The translations under genes were made by a program, and so were the position numbers. The notes under the pieces were generated by a model. That model was not told the DNA's origin and did not search any database. It was given only the letters and a program-made list of their open reading frames with translations. Positions 12,166 through 24,335 of a stretch of DNA of 64,000 nt are shown here, one piece after another (within the stretch, counting starts at the first letter, position 1; each line of letters opens with the position of its first letter). Origin of the DNA: Eulemur rufifrons (Eukaryota; Chordata; Mammalia; Primates; Lemuridae); the NCBI RefSeq assembly GCF_041146395.1, contig NC_090989.1, positions 249,478,843 through 249,542,842 on the forward strand. The letters are read 5' to 3'.

Positions 12166-12829
12166 TCCTGAAGCTTGCGGAGGCCTCTTCCTTTTACACT
12201 GGTTGTTACCATAGTTACTTGCTGATAACAAGTCCTCTCAATTTTCAAGTGAGTATCCATTGGCAACTCCTGTGTTCCTGCACTCTTTGGATGGCTGAAG
12301 CTCCTCTTTCTTTACATTTTGCCACCCGTGCACTGCTGGTAGCCTGGGCTATTTTTCTTGTTGTTTTTGTTTTGTCTTTTTGTGATGCCTAGAGTTCTAT
12401 GTGGTTTTACCTTCTCTGTACATTTTGTCATTCCTGGAAATTCCTTATTTTTTAACCATATTATGCACATAATATTTATGTATTTTGCTATTCTGGTTGC
12501 CCTGCTTGTCTTTCTTAAGAGATCTGGAGACTAGAACAACTTAAAGCTGCATTATTATCATTACTCTTCCCCATAAGAAAGTCATAATTACTTTTTTTAA
12601 GACATAAAGTAAAAAATAGGGTCAAAAAAACAGAGAATAAACATGATAGCATTTGGGATGCTAGGCAGGCGTGCTGTAGAGAGATGCACTGTATAATTAC
12701 TAATTTTAAGTGAAGGAATTAAAAAATAGTTGCACAAATATTTATAAGACAATTACATAGTTCCTTTACAGATAAACAGTCATGCTAGCATAGAAATATA
12801 TTAACATTGTACCAGCCCTCACATCAACT
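12166..12829. other. Unassigned
   Basis: No repeat family recognised and no sustained open frame. The first 200 bases are less AT-rich than the surroundings. Confidence 0.4.
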
Positions 12830-13095
12830 GGACAATTCCTACTCATTTTTAGGGGCCAATATTTAATTTATGCTTTTTCCAGCAAACCTTGGCTGATTCA
12901 CAAAATCAAAGTTAGCTGGACCTATATTTATATTGTTCCTTTTTAAAATTATCAGATTTATTATAAGTAGTTGTTTATTTTTTTCTTCCACTAAAGTGAG
13001 TGATTAGAAGCCAGTAGCTGTGCTAATCTTATTTATCATTTTAAACCCAGCAGCTCAACATATGTTTATTGAATTACTTAACCATCTAGTTATTC
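12830..13095 (+). repeat. L2 LINE 3' end (weak)
   Basis: TTCCACTAAAGTGAGTGA, the TTATTTATCATTTTAAACCC stretch, CCCAGCAGCTCAACATATG and TTTATTGAATTACTTA follow the order of the L2 3' end. Divergence is high. Confidence 0.5.
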
Positions 13096-14263
13096 CTTCA
13101 TTACTGAGTCTTAATATATGTAAGCCTCATATTTCTTCATTTTAACTATATTCTCTATGGTTATTTTGACATTTAATATTTTTGCAACTCACATTTTGAC
13201 CTTATAATTTCATTTAAACTTCTCTGTTTTTTATTTTCAACTTACAAATTTCTATATTTTCTTTCTTCTTTAAATATCCATGGTATATTATCTATGTCTT
13301 CCTTGTAATATTCATTTTATTCTATCTTGAATAATAGTTGTCTGTTTTTTTCATCCTAGCTACTAAATTTTATACCATCTGTGGAAACAATTCGGACTTT
13401 CTAACTTTAGTTTCCTTGCTAGATTTTTCATATAACTAGTGTACAATAGGCAACTGATTAATTTAGAATTATTTAGGTTTTTTGATGATATAATGTATGC
13501 TACACTTTTGCTAAACTTGGAGACGTAGTGTGGCTATACTATCAATTGCTTGATCTGATTGACACAATGAGAGAACCATTGGGTAACTGTTTAAAGTCTA
13601 TTTTCTTTCAGTTATAGAAATCAGAAAACCCATTATGAGATAAATCTAGGTAAGACCTTCTGAGTTATTATGTTCATCTATTTGTAACTCAGAAATCTCT
13701 TACTAAGTTTTATGCCTTGAAAAAGCAGCATATGATTTTAAGGTAGTAAAAGTGAAGCTTTTCCTTGTTAGGAAAAAGTAAAACCGTTCACCCTTTTTCT
13801 CTAACATGGATAAACTCACTTGAAGGTATGCTTTATACCCCCTAAGAAACTACCCAGAAGATACATAAATGCATGATCTATTCATTGATGCTTAATAAAA
13901 AAAGTCACATACTAAATAATGCATAATATATTAAACATCCTTATATTTATTATCATAGAGCCTCAACACATATTTATGTTGGTCAGGTTTCTTTTATCTA
14001 GTAAAGATATATATTAATACCTCTCATTGAAATGTTCTTGTAGTATTTAATGTGCGGTAAGACTATTTGTTTGCTTTAACCTAATTGTGCATGGTACGTT
14101 TCAAGCTTTATTGATGTTCCTTAGTTGAACAATAAAATGTCCTACGTGCACACCTGAAAATTATTTGAAATTAATATCATACATGATTTAATTTTTTCCA
14201 GCCAGAATGAAAGAAGAAAATTTCCTTTAATCCAGTTTATACCTCTGTTATTAAATAAATTTC
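13096..14263. other. AT-rich sequence, nothing recognised
   Basis: No convincing frame, repeat or RNA structure was seen. It ends at the target-site duplication of the next L1. Confidence 0.5.
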
Positions 14264-14277
14264 AAAATTTGACAGTG

Positions 14278-14825
14278 TTCCACTGGTCTGTGTCCCTGTA
14301 CTTGTGCCAGTACCAGGCTGTTTTAAGAACCACGGCCTTGTAGTATAGTTTGAGGTCTGGCAAATTAATACCTCCCATTTTGTTTTTGTTGCTTAAAATT
14401 GCTTTTGCTATACGGGGTCTTCTCTGGTTCCATACAAAGTGTATAATTATTTTCTCTACATCTGTGAAGAATGATGTTGGTAATTTAATAGGGATTGCAT
14501 TGAATCTGTAGATCACTTTGGGTAGTATAGACATTTTAACAATGTTGATTCTTCCGATCCACGAGCATGGTATATTTTTCCATCTATTTGCAAGTTCTGA
14601 TATTTCTTTTCTCAGTGTTTCATAGTTTTCCTTATAGAGGTCCTTTACCTCTTTAGTTAGGTATATACCTAGATATTTTATTTTCTTTGTTGCTATTTTG
14701 AAAGGTATTGAGTCTTTAATTTGGTTTTCCAATTGACTGTTATTGGCATATATAAATGCCTCTGATTTGTGTATGTTAATTTTGTAGCCTGAGACTTTGC
14801 TATATTCGTATAGAACCATCCTCAT
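14278..14825 (-). mobile_element. Inverted 5' portion of a rearranged L1 insertion
   Basis: On the minus strand this encodes about 180 uninterrupted residues from the middle of L1 ORF2 (for example [54 protein letters not shown]), ending at WNTVKF next to the left target duplication. The downstream ORF2 segment follows on the opposite strand. The outer 14-bp duplication AAAATTTGACAGTG (14264-14277 and 16249-16262) encloses both halves, so this is one insertion with a 5' inversion. Confidence 0.95.
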
Positions 14826-16248
14826 ATAGTCACCTAATTTTTGACAAAGCGGGAAAGAATATACTCTGGGGACAAGAATCCCTATTCAATAAATGGTGCT
14901 GGGAGAATTGGTTAGCCACTTGTAGAAGACTGAAACAGGACCCAAAGCTTTCACCTCTCACAAAAATCAAATCACGGTGGATAACAGACTTAAACCTTAG
15001 GTGTGATACAATCAGAATTCTAGAAGAAAATGTAGGAAAGACTCTTACAGACATTGGCCTAGGCAAAGAATTTATGAAGAAGACCCCCAAGGCAATCACA
15101 GCAGCAACAAAAATAAATGAATGGGACATGATTAAATTAAAAAGCTTCTGCACAGCCAAAGAAACAGTCCAGAGAATAAACAGACCACCTACAGAATGGG
15201 AAAAAATTTTTGCATACTATACATCAGATAAAGGACTGATAACAAGAATCTATTTAGAACTCAGGAAAATCAGCAAGAAAAAATCAAGCAACCCTATCAA
15301 AAAGTGGGCAAATGACATGAATAGAAACTTCTCGAAAGAAGATATAAGAATGGCTAACAAACATATGAAAAAATGCTCAACATCCCTAATCATCAGAGAA
15401 ATGCAAATCAAAACCATAATGAGATATCATTTAACCCCAGTGAGAATGGCCTTTATCAAAAAAACCCAAAACAACACATGTTGGCGTGGGTGTGGAGAGA
15501 TAGGAACACTCATACACTGCTGGTGGGACTGCAAACTAGTGCAACCCCTGTGGAAAGCATTATGGAGGTATCTTAAACAGATTCAAGTAGACCTGCCATT
15601 TGACCCAGCAATCCCATTACTGGGCATATACCCAAAGGAAAAAAGGTCATTCTTTAACAAAGACACATGTACCCGAATGTTTATAGCAGCACAATTCACA
15701 ACAGCAAAGATGTGGAAACAACCCAAATGCCCATCAATACATGATTGGATTAGTAAGCTGTGGTATATGTATACCATGGAATATTACTCAGCTATAAGGA
15801 ATGATGAAGATACGACATCTCTATGGTTCTCCTGGAGAGAGTTGGAACCCATTATATTAAGTGAAGTATTCCAAGAATGGAAAAACAAGCATCACATGTA
15901 CTCACCAGAAAATTGGTTTCCCTGATCATCACCTAAATACAAATCTGGGAACGATACCAATTGGATATCAGACTGAGGTGGGGGGTGGGGGAGGGGATGG
16001 GGATATGCCTACACAATGAGTGCATTGTGCACCGTTTGGGGAGTGGTAACACTTGAAGGTGCTGACTCGGGAAGGGGGGGTGGGGAAGGGAGGGATATAT
16101 ACCTACATGATGGGTGCAATGCGCACGACCTGGGGAATAGACACGCCTGGAGCTCTGACTTGGGGGGAAAGGCGGTACAGGAGCAACGTATGTAACCTGC
16201 AATTCTGTATCCCCCATAACAAGATGAAAAAAAAAAAGCCAAAAAAAA
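14826..16248 (+). mobile_element. 3' portion of the same L1 (ORF2 end, 3' UTR, poly(A))
   Basis: It starts in ORF2 near the FDKxGKN motif, runs to the ORF2 stop at 15923-15925, and continues into a G-rich 3' UTR with two copies of a roughly 90-bp unit (from about 16003 and 16095). It ends in an A-rich tail. With the inverted half it accounts for the full span between the 14-bp duplications. Confidence 0.95.
15074..15925 (+). pseudogene. L1 ORF2 C-terminal fragment (283 codons open)
   Basis: This is the C-terminal part of the LINE-1 ORF2 polyprotein, downstream of the reverse-transcriptase domain. Visible landmarks include [53 protein letters not shown], the cysteine-rich [18 protein letters not shown], and [15 protein letters not shown]. 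The frame runs open to the natural stop. The first ATG (15074) is internal to ORF2, and the coding match extends upstream to about 14830. With the endonuclease missing and the upstream part inverted, it cannot make a working enzyme. Openness reflects a fairly recent insertion. Confidence 0.93.
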
Positions 16249-16274
16249 AAAATTTGACAGTGATAGAAAAAAAG

Positions 16275-16480
16275 AAATAAAATATAGTCCTATGCTATTT
16301 ACAAAATAGATGCAACAATCCTAAACTGAAGGCAACAAACACAATCCAGCAATGTAGTTGTTAATTATTAAATCACAATACTCAACAGGGACTAACTCCA
16401 GGAAAACACAAATAACTAAACATTAAGAAGATACATATTAACATTGTAAGTAACATGTATACTTACAGTGCTTTTTCACA
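16275..16480 (+). repeat. L1M ORF2 reverse-transcriptase relic
   Basis: The stretch with GGCAACAAACACAATCCAGC, then ACAGGGACTAACTCCAGGAA, follows L1 ORF2 around the ILNKILANRIQQ...FIPGMQ region. It is very diverged. It may be the old element into which the inverted L1 inserted. Confidence 0.5.
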
Positions 16481-16684
16481 TACAAATAAATGCTGTTGTT
16501 TGTTAGTTCTTATATACTAATTATAAAGTTAATCTGAAAGAAAATAATGCATAATCATATCCTGGAAGAACTGAGAGAAACATTGGCTAATAAAGTATAT
16601 CATTCAAATACATCTTAAAATAAAGACAGATAACTAATTGAGAAAAGTAATTTACTCTATTCCTTAAGAAAACTGAGAGTTATG

Positions 16685-16954
16685 CAGCAGTCCCCAACCT
16701 TTTTGACACCAGGGACTGATTTCATGGAAGACAGTTTTTCCACAGGGATGGGGGTTGTGGCAGGGTAGGAGGTAGAGCTCAGGTAATGCAGCCAGCGTTG
16801 GAGAATGGGGAGCGGCTGTAAATACAGATAAAGCTTTGCTTACTCAGCCATCGTTCTCCACCTTCTGTGCCCATTGCCCTGGTTCCTAAGTTTCATGGAA
16901 AACAATTCTTCCACTGACCAGTATCAGTCCTCGGCTAGGGGTTGGGTACCACAG
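16685..16954 (+). mobile_element. MER1-type hAT-Charlie non-autonomous DNA transposon
   Basis: The ends CAGCAGTCCCCAACCTTTTT and GGGGTTGGGTACCACAG are imperfect inverted copies. The inside has GACACCAGGGACTGATTTCA, GGGGAGCGGCTGTAAATA and CCTGGTTCCTAA, as in MER1B. No convincing 8-bp target duplication is left. Confidence 0.88.
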
Positions 16955-17911
16955 ATAAAGACATTGCAGAGAATTTTCCAAATTACTTCTAAAACTACTA
17001 ATAGCCTAGTATAAAAATTGACAATGGCAATGAATTGAACATTTACAAAAAATAAAATAATAACACACTAAAATATTTATTGTATAGGATAAGAAACATT
17101 CCAAATAATGTCACCAGTGTTATCACATACTGGGAAAGTAAGGATCAGCCAAATCTTACAGCTTGACTCATTTTGAATTATTGCCTTAAAGAAGGTTCAT
17201 CTGCACTGTGGGTTAAATTTCCATGAAAGTTTGCATTGTAATAAGTCCTCTGAAACCAGAGAAAATAGTTGACTCAATAAAATGTGAATTCTAGTTTTTA
17301 ATATGGGGAGCCAGTAAAAGAAAATAAACCAGTTGGAAATTATTACACTCTTGGCAATTGAAAATGAGAGAGATGGAAAGTAGTTAGGAAGCCCTAGATT
17401 CCCAGAACAAAGCAAAAAGGGGACTGTAGGAATGCTGAGCCCTTGCTAGACCCTGGTCTCACTCCACATGGGAAAGACAGCTACACATCTCATGGTCCAG
17501 GAGCAGCCCTTAGTGTCATTCATCTCTACTCTCAGCCACATCTATCTTCTAGGGTGCCACAGAAGTAAATGCCAACTAACCTGTGAAATACAGGTTTTGA
17601 AAAACAGTGACTTGCACCACTTTCTATTTTGTCTGTTGCAACTCAAAGAAGAGCCTAAGTCTTAACATTACTTAAAGTAATGTATTTTGCATCCCATGAT
17701 TGAATTGTGCAATTGGAGAAAATAAGCTATTTTTAGTGTGAAAACAGTGTGTTTCTATGAAGTTGGTCAGCTCTAACCTAAGTGACTTCATTAGAATCCT
17801 ATGTCAGGAATGCTGGTGTGGGTATGCAAGACAAGGAGAAATAATAATTGATGTTAGAAAGTATGCAAAACTTTCTCCATGTCCCTCTCTCTCACATACA
17901 AACAGATACAA
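16955..17911. other. Unassigned
   Basis: Nothing I can name. Part of it (17.40-17.66 kb) is less AT-rich than the rest. Frames are short and show no family resemblance. Confidence 0.45.
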
Positions 17912-17934
17912 ATACACACACACACGTGCACATG

Positions 17935-17968
<34 letters not shown>

Positions 17969-17981
17969 CGCACATGCACAG
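17912..17981. repeat. Interrupted (CA)n microsatellite
   Basis: CA units are broken by CGTGCACATGCATACATACATA and then resume for about 26 bases. The overlapping frames on the minus strand (valine/cysteine repeats) are artefacts of this tract. Confidence 0.95.
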
Positions 17982-19985
17982 AGACACAAAGAGCAGCTAA
18001 TGAATGAAGAAAGCAGAAAATGATCAGGGAGAGAGCCAAATGCCCTATTCTCTGAAAGTATGCTTACCTGGGAGAAGGGAGAATATTTAAATTAAACCAA
18101 GTAAGTTGAGAGTTTGTATCAGTATTTTGAGCTGGGAATTCTATTTATAGAACTGACATTTTGTTTGTGATTTTAAAGTAATTACAGACATATGTGTTAT
18201 CCTAAAGTATGGCTAGAAATTATAGCTAGAAATAGTGATCCAGGGACAAGGAAAGACTGTCTCCATTCAGTAAAATTATAAGAAGGATTGGGACAATAAA
18301 ATATATTTTGTGTCTTGAGCACAATAAATGCTCAAACTTGTTAACATACCAATTACATTTTATAAGGAGAGAAGCCTCTGGGGAATTGCTACAATTCTCT
18401 AGCATATCCTATGGTTGGATGGGCTAATTCTATCCTGGAGTTTGATATTGAAAAAAACCCTAATGTTTCAAAGCTAAGCCATGCCCTACAACCTAGTTTA
18501 GCAGTGATAGGGCTCAGATATTTTTCTCATTCTGTTTACCTCTTTGCCTTACTTAGTGAAAAAAATGGATACTATTTTATTATGCTTCCATCTGCTTGCT
18601 TATTTAACAGTTTAATATCTAGTGTATATATGCTCAGCATAAGTAGACATTTGGTGCTGAGTATATTCTCAACCAAAAGGAATTTGCCTTACCAATGAAC
18701 TTTATAAAATCATGACCATAATATAAAATAATGATCATCATATGTGCCATAATAATCTTATTCAAAATAATATCACTTTTTCTATTTATTTCACAGCATT
18801 CACTAAGTTCTGATTTACATACATGCATACATACATTTGTATATTCATGTTATATATATAGATATCTCTCTGTACATATATGCATATATGTTTATTTATT
18901 GCCTATTTCCAGAATATAAACTTTATGAATATAGTAACTAAGTTTTTCAGCACAATAATGCATAGTGCTAGATCTTGGCAAGACTCATGGGACAAACTCT
19001 ATACATATACAAGTAATATATATGCAAAATATATGCATTCAAAGCAGCAAAGTTTATCCAAAAAATAAAATCAAACTTATATAATTAACCCATTAGAAAC
19101 AAAGCTTACAATCTTAGTCATTCTTATATTAATACATTGTGAACCTTTAACTTCTTTAATAACTAACTTGAATTTATCCAATCTCTGTAAGTTTTTTAAA
19201 TGGCAAAATGATAAAAATGTTGTCTATTTTGTATGATTTCTCAAAGAATATTGCTATCAAATTGTCTAATAATCAGGTTATCATATTTACTTCTAATCTT
19301 GAACACTGATAATGGTAGTAAAATTTAAAAGAATAAAATAGGTCACATAGAAATGTGAAAATGTGAATTATTGCTAAAAAATTGGGTTAAAAATAGCCAC
19401 CAAAATTTGAAGTTCAAAACGCCAAACAAGTTCATTTCAGTTACTTATTTTTGTCACTTTTAAGGTAATAACACTTTATTTCATTTTATTTTAAGGGTGA
19501 AACTGTGATTTTCACTACACTACTACCATGGCCACATCTAATTCAGGATAATCTCCTAATAGTCACTAATGTCAAATTTGCACAGAAAGCAGGCAAGAAA
19601 CAATTCTCTTTGGAGTAAGTTCACTTCCATAAATTCTACAGGCAATAAATTTAATCAATATTTTTAATTTAAATGAATTTGCTCTGACAAAGGTTTGGCA
19701 TTAGCCATTTCACAAACATTTAACCAGTTCTCAAACAAATCTAAAAAGAAATAGGTGTTGACATATAGCTCTTTCTTATCACATCTACTTGTTCTACTCT
19801 AATTGGCCTCAGTCTCTAAATCAATTTGAGTCCAAATCAGTTTTTAAATAAGCTTCTGCATTGTTTTTATCCTATCTACTTTCATTTTACATACTTTTAA
19901 ATTATTTTTACACTACTTAATTCAAATAAATTGTCAAATAAAATATCCTTTAAATTAATTATGTAGTTGAATTTGTTGCATACAC
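17982..19985. other. AT-rich sequence, nothing recognised
   Basis: No supported gene or named repeat. A CATA-rich degenerate run lies at about 18.82-18.90 kb. Confidence 0.5.
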
Positions 19986-19999
19986 AAAAAGTGATAATA

Positions 20000-20799
20000 T
20001 CACTATTTAGTGATGATATCACTATATAGACACATGTAAAGCAGTATGGAGGTTCCTCAAAAACTTAAAAATAGAACTACTGTATGATTCAACAATCCCA
20101 CTTCTGGATATATATCCAAAATGATTGAAATCAGGATCTCAAGGAGATATCTGCATTCCCATATTCATTGCAGCATTATTCACAATAGCCAAGATACAGA
20201 AATAATCCACATGTTCATTGACAGATGAATGGATAAAAAGAATGTGGCATGTACATACAATGGAATATTAGTCAGTCTTGAAAAAGAAGGAAATTCTACC
20301 ATTTGTGACAACATGGATGAACCTGGAAGACATTGTGCTAAGTGATATAAGCCATTCTCAGAAAGACAAATACTGTGTGATTCTACTTATGTGAGATATC
20401 TATTAATAAAATAGTAAAACTCATAGAAGCAGAAAATAGAATGGTGATTGCCAGGGAGAGGGAATGGGGAATTGTCCAATAGATATAAAGTTTCAATTAT
20501 GCAAGATGAATAAATTCTACAGATATGCTGTATGATGTAGTTTCTATAATTAACAATATGGCATTTTGAATTTAAAAATTTATTCAGAGAGTAGATCTCA
20601 TGTTAAGTGTTCTTACAACCCCCCAAAAAGGAAAGAGAACATAAGTAAACTTTTAAAGGTGATGGATATGTTATTACGTTAACTGTAGTGATAGTATCAA
20701 GGGTGTATGCATATACCCAAACTCATCAAATTGCATATGTTAAATATGTGCAGTTTTTATATATCAATTTATATCAATTCTATCTCAATAAAGTTGTTA
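20000..20799 (+). mobile_element. L1MA-type LINE, ORF2 end plus 3' UTR
   Basis: It follows the ORF2 C-terminal region (a GCAGTATGGAGGTTCCTCAAA stretch, CCCACTTCTGGATATATATCC, ACAATGGAATATTAGTCAG), then a 3' UTR (GGTGATTGCCAGGGAGAGGG) ending CTCAATAAAGTTGTTAAAAAA. AAAAAGTGAT occurs at both borders (19986-19995 and about 20800-20809) and is a likely target duplication. The left edge is uncertain because of a local repeat of GTGAT...ATCAC. Confidence 0.88.
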
Positions 20800-21074
20800 A
20801 AAAAGTGATGTGTCACTGTAACATAAAAATTATAACTCTAAAGAACACTATACAATGGACAGTTGAACAACATGCTGTTATAAATTTTTTGATTTCTATA
20901 CAAAGATACTGAAGGCTGGCTTTCTTCAGAAATCACAAAGCAATGATGTCTTGTCCACTTCGACATTGCTGAAAGATGTCAGATTCAAGGGAAATTTAAC
21001 TACTGTGAACCTAGCCCTCCCTTGAACTGTATAAGTACATTTAAGGTAAGACATTAATAATATTCCATTATTTA

Positions 21075-21416
21075 TTAGGTTATTAAGTATGAAATGTCTG
21101 ATTTCCTTAAATACTAAGTTTGACAGTTGCTATCTCTGACACTTCACTTTGACACTTCTAGTTTTATTTTGATTGTAAAGGTACATCCTCAGTCTTTCAA
21201 ACACACATTTGGCTTGTGATTACCATTCAAAAAATTTTTTAGAGAAATTCTTGCAAAACATGGATAAGTCAAAAATTTGTGTTATTTTCAAATATGAGTG
21301 TACCATCGTGGAACCAATACAGTGCAGACAGTTCAAAATATCAAAGAAATGTTTGGGAAGGATGTGGCTAATGAATGCACAGTACGTGGATAGTTTGGGA
21401 AGTTCCATTCTGGTGA
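21075..21416 (+). mobile_element. mariner transposon, left piece (5' end and transposase N-terminus)
   Basis: The left end TTAGGTTATTAAGTATGAAA, next to a TA, is matched in inverse orientation near 23180-23202. From 21260 one frame reads MDKSKICVIFKYE, like the N-terminus of mariner transposases. A shifted frame then gives FGKDVANECTV, like the FGEGTANERTV helix-turn-helix segment. The piece stops at an L1 insertion within the sequence for a (F)HSGDF motif, which continues at 21940. Confidence 0.85.
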
Positions 21417-21931
21417 GTTTTTTTTTCTATTCTTATTTCAGCATATTGTGAGGTACAAAAGTTTAGGTTACATATATTGCCCTTGCCCCCCACCCTCCCG
21501 AGTCAGAGCTTCAAACGTGTCCATCCCCTAGACAGTGCGCATCGCGCTCATAATGTATGTATGTATGCACCCATCCCCTCCCCCACCCACATCTGCCTGA
21601 TACCCAATCAATGTTATTTCTAAATGTGCTCTTAGGTGATGATCAGTGAAACCAATTTGATGGTGAGTACATGTGGTGCTTATTTTTCCATTCTTGGGAT
21701 ACTTCACTTAGTAGAATGGGTTCCAACTCTTTCCAGGAAAATATAAGAGGTGCTATATCACCATTGTTTTTTATAGCTGAGTAGTACTCCATGGTATACA
21801 TATACCACATTTTATTAATCCACTCATGTATTGATGGGCACTTGGGTTGTTTACACATCTTCGCAATTGTGAATTGTGCTGCTATAAACATTTGGGTGCA
21901 GATGTCTTTGTTATAGAATGGCTGCACACGT
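21417..21931 (-). mobile_element. L1 (young lineage) 3' end inserted in the mariner
   Basis: Minus-strand reading gives the ORF2 C-terminus ([47 protein letters not shown]), the 3' UTR with one copy of the repeated unit and a T-run at the left. TCTGGTGA (21409-21416) and TCAGGTGA (21932-21939) flank it with one mismatch. Removing it restores the mariner coding phrase. Confidence 0.93.
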
Positions 21932-21934
21932 TCA

Positions 21935-22293
<359 letters not shown>

Positions 22294-22310
22294 AAAAATG
22301 AGCCATGCGG

Positions 22311-23202
22311 GCAACCTGAGACCAAGGTGAATAATGATGAGCTGAAACCTGTAGTGGAAGCGAATCCATCTCAATCTATGTGTAAATTAGAAGCAAGGTT
22401 TGACTTTACTATTCCAACAACACTGGACCATTTGAAACAAATGGGCAAGGTAAAAAAGCTGGATAGATGGGTTCCAAATGAATTAAACAAGCATCAGAAG
22501 AGATAGCGTCTCGAAGCTTCCCTTTCTCTGCTGTCACCACATAAATGCAAACCATTTCTACACCATATCATCATGTGTAATGAAATATGGATTCTTTTGG
22601 GCATTTACAAGTATTTGGCACAATGGTTGGATAAGGATAAAGTGCCAAAACATAGTCCAAAACCAAATATCCATCAAAAAAGTTAATGGTGGTTCAGCGC
22701 TGGTATTACCCACTACAACTTCATGAAACCCGGTCAATCCTTTAGAGCGGATCTACTGAAACCAATTGAATGAAATAATGAGGATGTTTGCAATGAAGCA
22801 GCTGAGATTGGTCAATGGAGACAGGACAATCCTTTTGCAAGACTATGCTCGACCACAGGTCACATAAACAACACCGCCCAAACTACAGCAACTGGACTTA
22901 GAAACTCTGTCATCCACCATGCTCAGCAGACCTTGCATGAACAGACTACCACTTCTTCCAGGCTTTGGACCACTTCTTACAAGGAAAAATATTCAATTCT
23001 CAACAGCTGTGGAAAACGCCTTTGGCAGTTTCATCACCACTAGCTCTCCAGGCTTCTTTGCTAGCATAACAAGCTACCATTAAGATAGTAAAACTGTGTC
23101 GATGGTTTAGGTTCATACTTTGATTAATTGTACTATTTCTGGTCTGAGATATAATAAACTATACTTTTGATGGAAATCAAACATTTCATATTTAACATAT
23201 AA
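22311..23202 (+). mobile_element. mariner transposon, right piece (transposase catalytic core and 3' end)
   Basis: Broken frames follow a mariner transposase. RWVPNEL (about 22465) is the WVPHEL linker motif. CNEIW (22576-22590) stands where CDEKW holds the first catalytic aspartate, now asparagine. DYARPQV (from 22841) keeps the second aspartate. TDYHFF (about 22941) keeps the third, about 34 residues later, which fits the D34D signature. The right inverted end lies at about 23180-23202. Stops and frameshifts leave no functional transposase. The three pieces total about 1.26 kb, normal for mariner. Confidence 0.92.
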
Positions 23203-23734
23203 TTATAATTCTCAAGTAAATAAAGCTTATTTCCAGAGTGTATCAAATGACATCTGTTTTTAACAAAATTATAATTTCTAGGTTGAATTCAGAGCTGAAT
23301 CCAAATGAGCACTTTGAAAAATTCCTAATTCTTTCATAATGATAGAACTCATTGTATTTTACTTGTTTGTATTTTAAATAGCATAATAAAACAGTGCGTA
23401 TGTACAAAAGATAAGCAATATTCATGTGGGTTTTGTTTAAATATTTAACATGAAAAGAAGAAAGAATGTTAACCTTTACTGTATAAGAAAGTAAACAAAA
23501 CAAATGAGATACATTCTACCATGATGATCTATTAATAATTATCCTTATGTTCTTGAACTACTTTAATTCTTAAAAGAAGATCAGATCATGTGAGACCAAT
23601 CACATAATTAATGGGAGTATCATTTTGTATGACTTTAAAAACAATTTATCACATTGTATAGGTTAAAAAAGCAATTCATGCTATTTATAGAAAATTAACA
23701 AAAATAAACTAATATTAGAACATATGCCAGATAT
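23203..23734. other. AT-rich sequence, nothing recognised
   Basis: No gene or named repeat seen. Confidence 0.5.
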
Positions 23735-23930
23735 TGTAGTTGTAGCAACACAGATTCTGATATCAGATTACTTGTTTGAGAATTGTTGATTAGCCTGACT
23801 AGCTTTGTGTGGCTTTTGTTATTTACCAGTGCTTTATTTTATATGTAAAAGGTGGATAAGATCAATACCTCAGAATTGTAAGTATTTAATGAAATAATAA
23901 AGATGAAAAAATCATACACATCTGTGCCAT
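23735..23930 (+). repeat. MIR SINE, nearly full length
   Basis: It follows MIR from the ACAGATTCTGATATCAGATTA part through GACTAGCTTTGTGTGGC and TATATGTAAAAGGTGGATAA to ATGAAATAATAAAGATGAA. It is strongly diverged but in the right order throughout. Confidence 0.75.
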
Positions 23931-24075
23931 TTGAGAAAATATACATAATGTCCATTTCTCCTCAAAAACAAAACTCTACTGTGTGCTTTACTCAACATTG
24001 ATTTATTTTTCATTTTAACATATTATGACTTCCCTATCACTGTGATAACCTGCTTCATATGAAGTGCCTGCTTTT
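23931..24075. other. Unassigned short interval
   Basis: Nothing recognised. Confidence 0.4.
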
Positions 24076-24335
24076 TTGAAAATGCTATATACTGTTTGAT
24101 TCCACATTTATGACATTCTCAAGAAGGCAAAACTACATGGGACAAAAAAGCTATTAGTGGTTACCAGAGGCAAGGGAACAGGTTAACAGCTGACTACAAA
24201 AGACCATGCGAGAGAATTTTTGCAGTGGTTGAACTGTCATATATCTTATAGATACACAACTGCCTATGTTATGAAATATACAATCCAGAAGTGAAATATA
24301 CTTGAATAACTATGGGATGTTTAAATTTGTCTAAA
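24076..24335 (+). repeat. L1MB/L1ME-type LINE 3' UTR fragment
   Basis: ACTGTTTGATTCCACATTTATG, AGAAGGCAAAACTACATGGGA, GTGGTTACCAGAGGCAAGG and GTGGTTGAACTGTCATATATC follow the 3' UTR of old L1 elements. No tail or duplication is evident. Confidence 0.75.

Noticed and set aside
14262..14825. 187-codon minus-strand open frame as a host gene
   Set aside because: It is the middle of L1 ORF2, inside an L1 insertion bounded by a 14-bp target duplication. The last few codons run out of the element into flanking DNA.
15074..15925. 283-codon open frame as an active L1 protein
   Set aside because: Only the C-terminal part of ORF2 is present, and the upstream part is inverted. There is no endonuclease and no 5' UTR.
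17912..17981. CRISPR-like array or other regularly spaced repeats
   Set aside because: The tandem sequences in the window are microsatellites without unique spacers, in a primate-type genome.
17804..18039. Cysteine/valine-rich minus-strand frames
   Set aside because: They are translations of the CA microsatellite.
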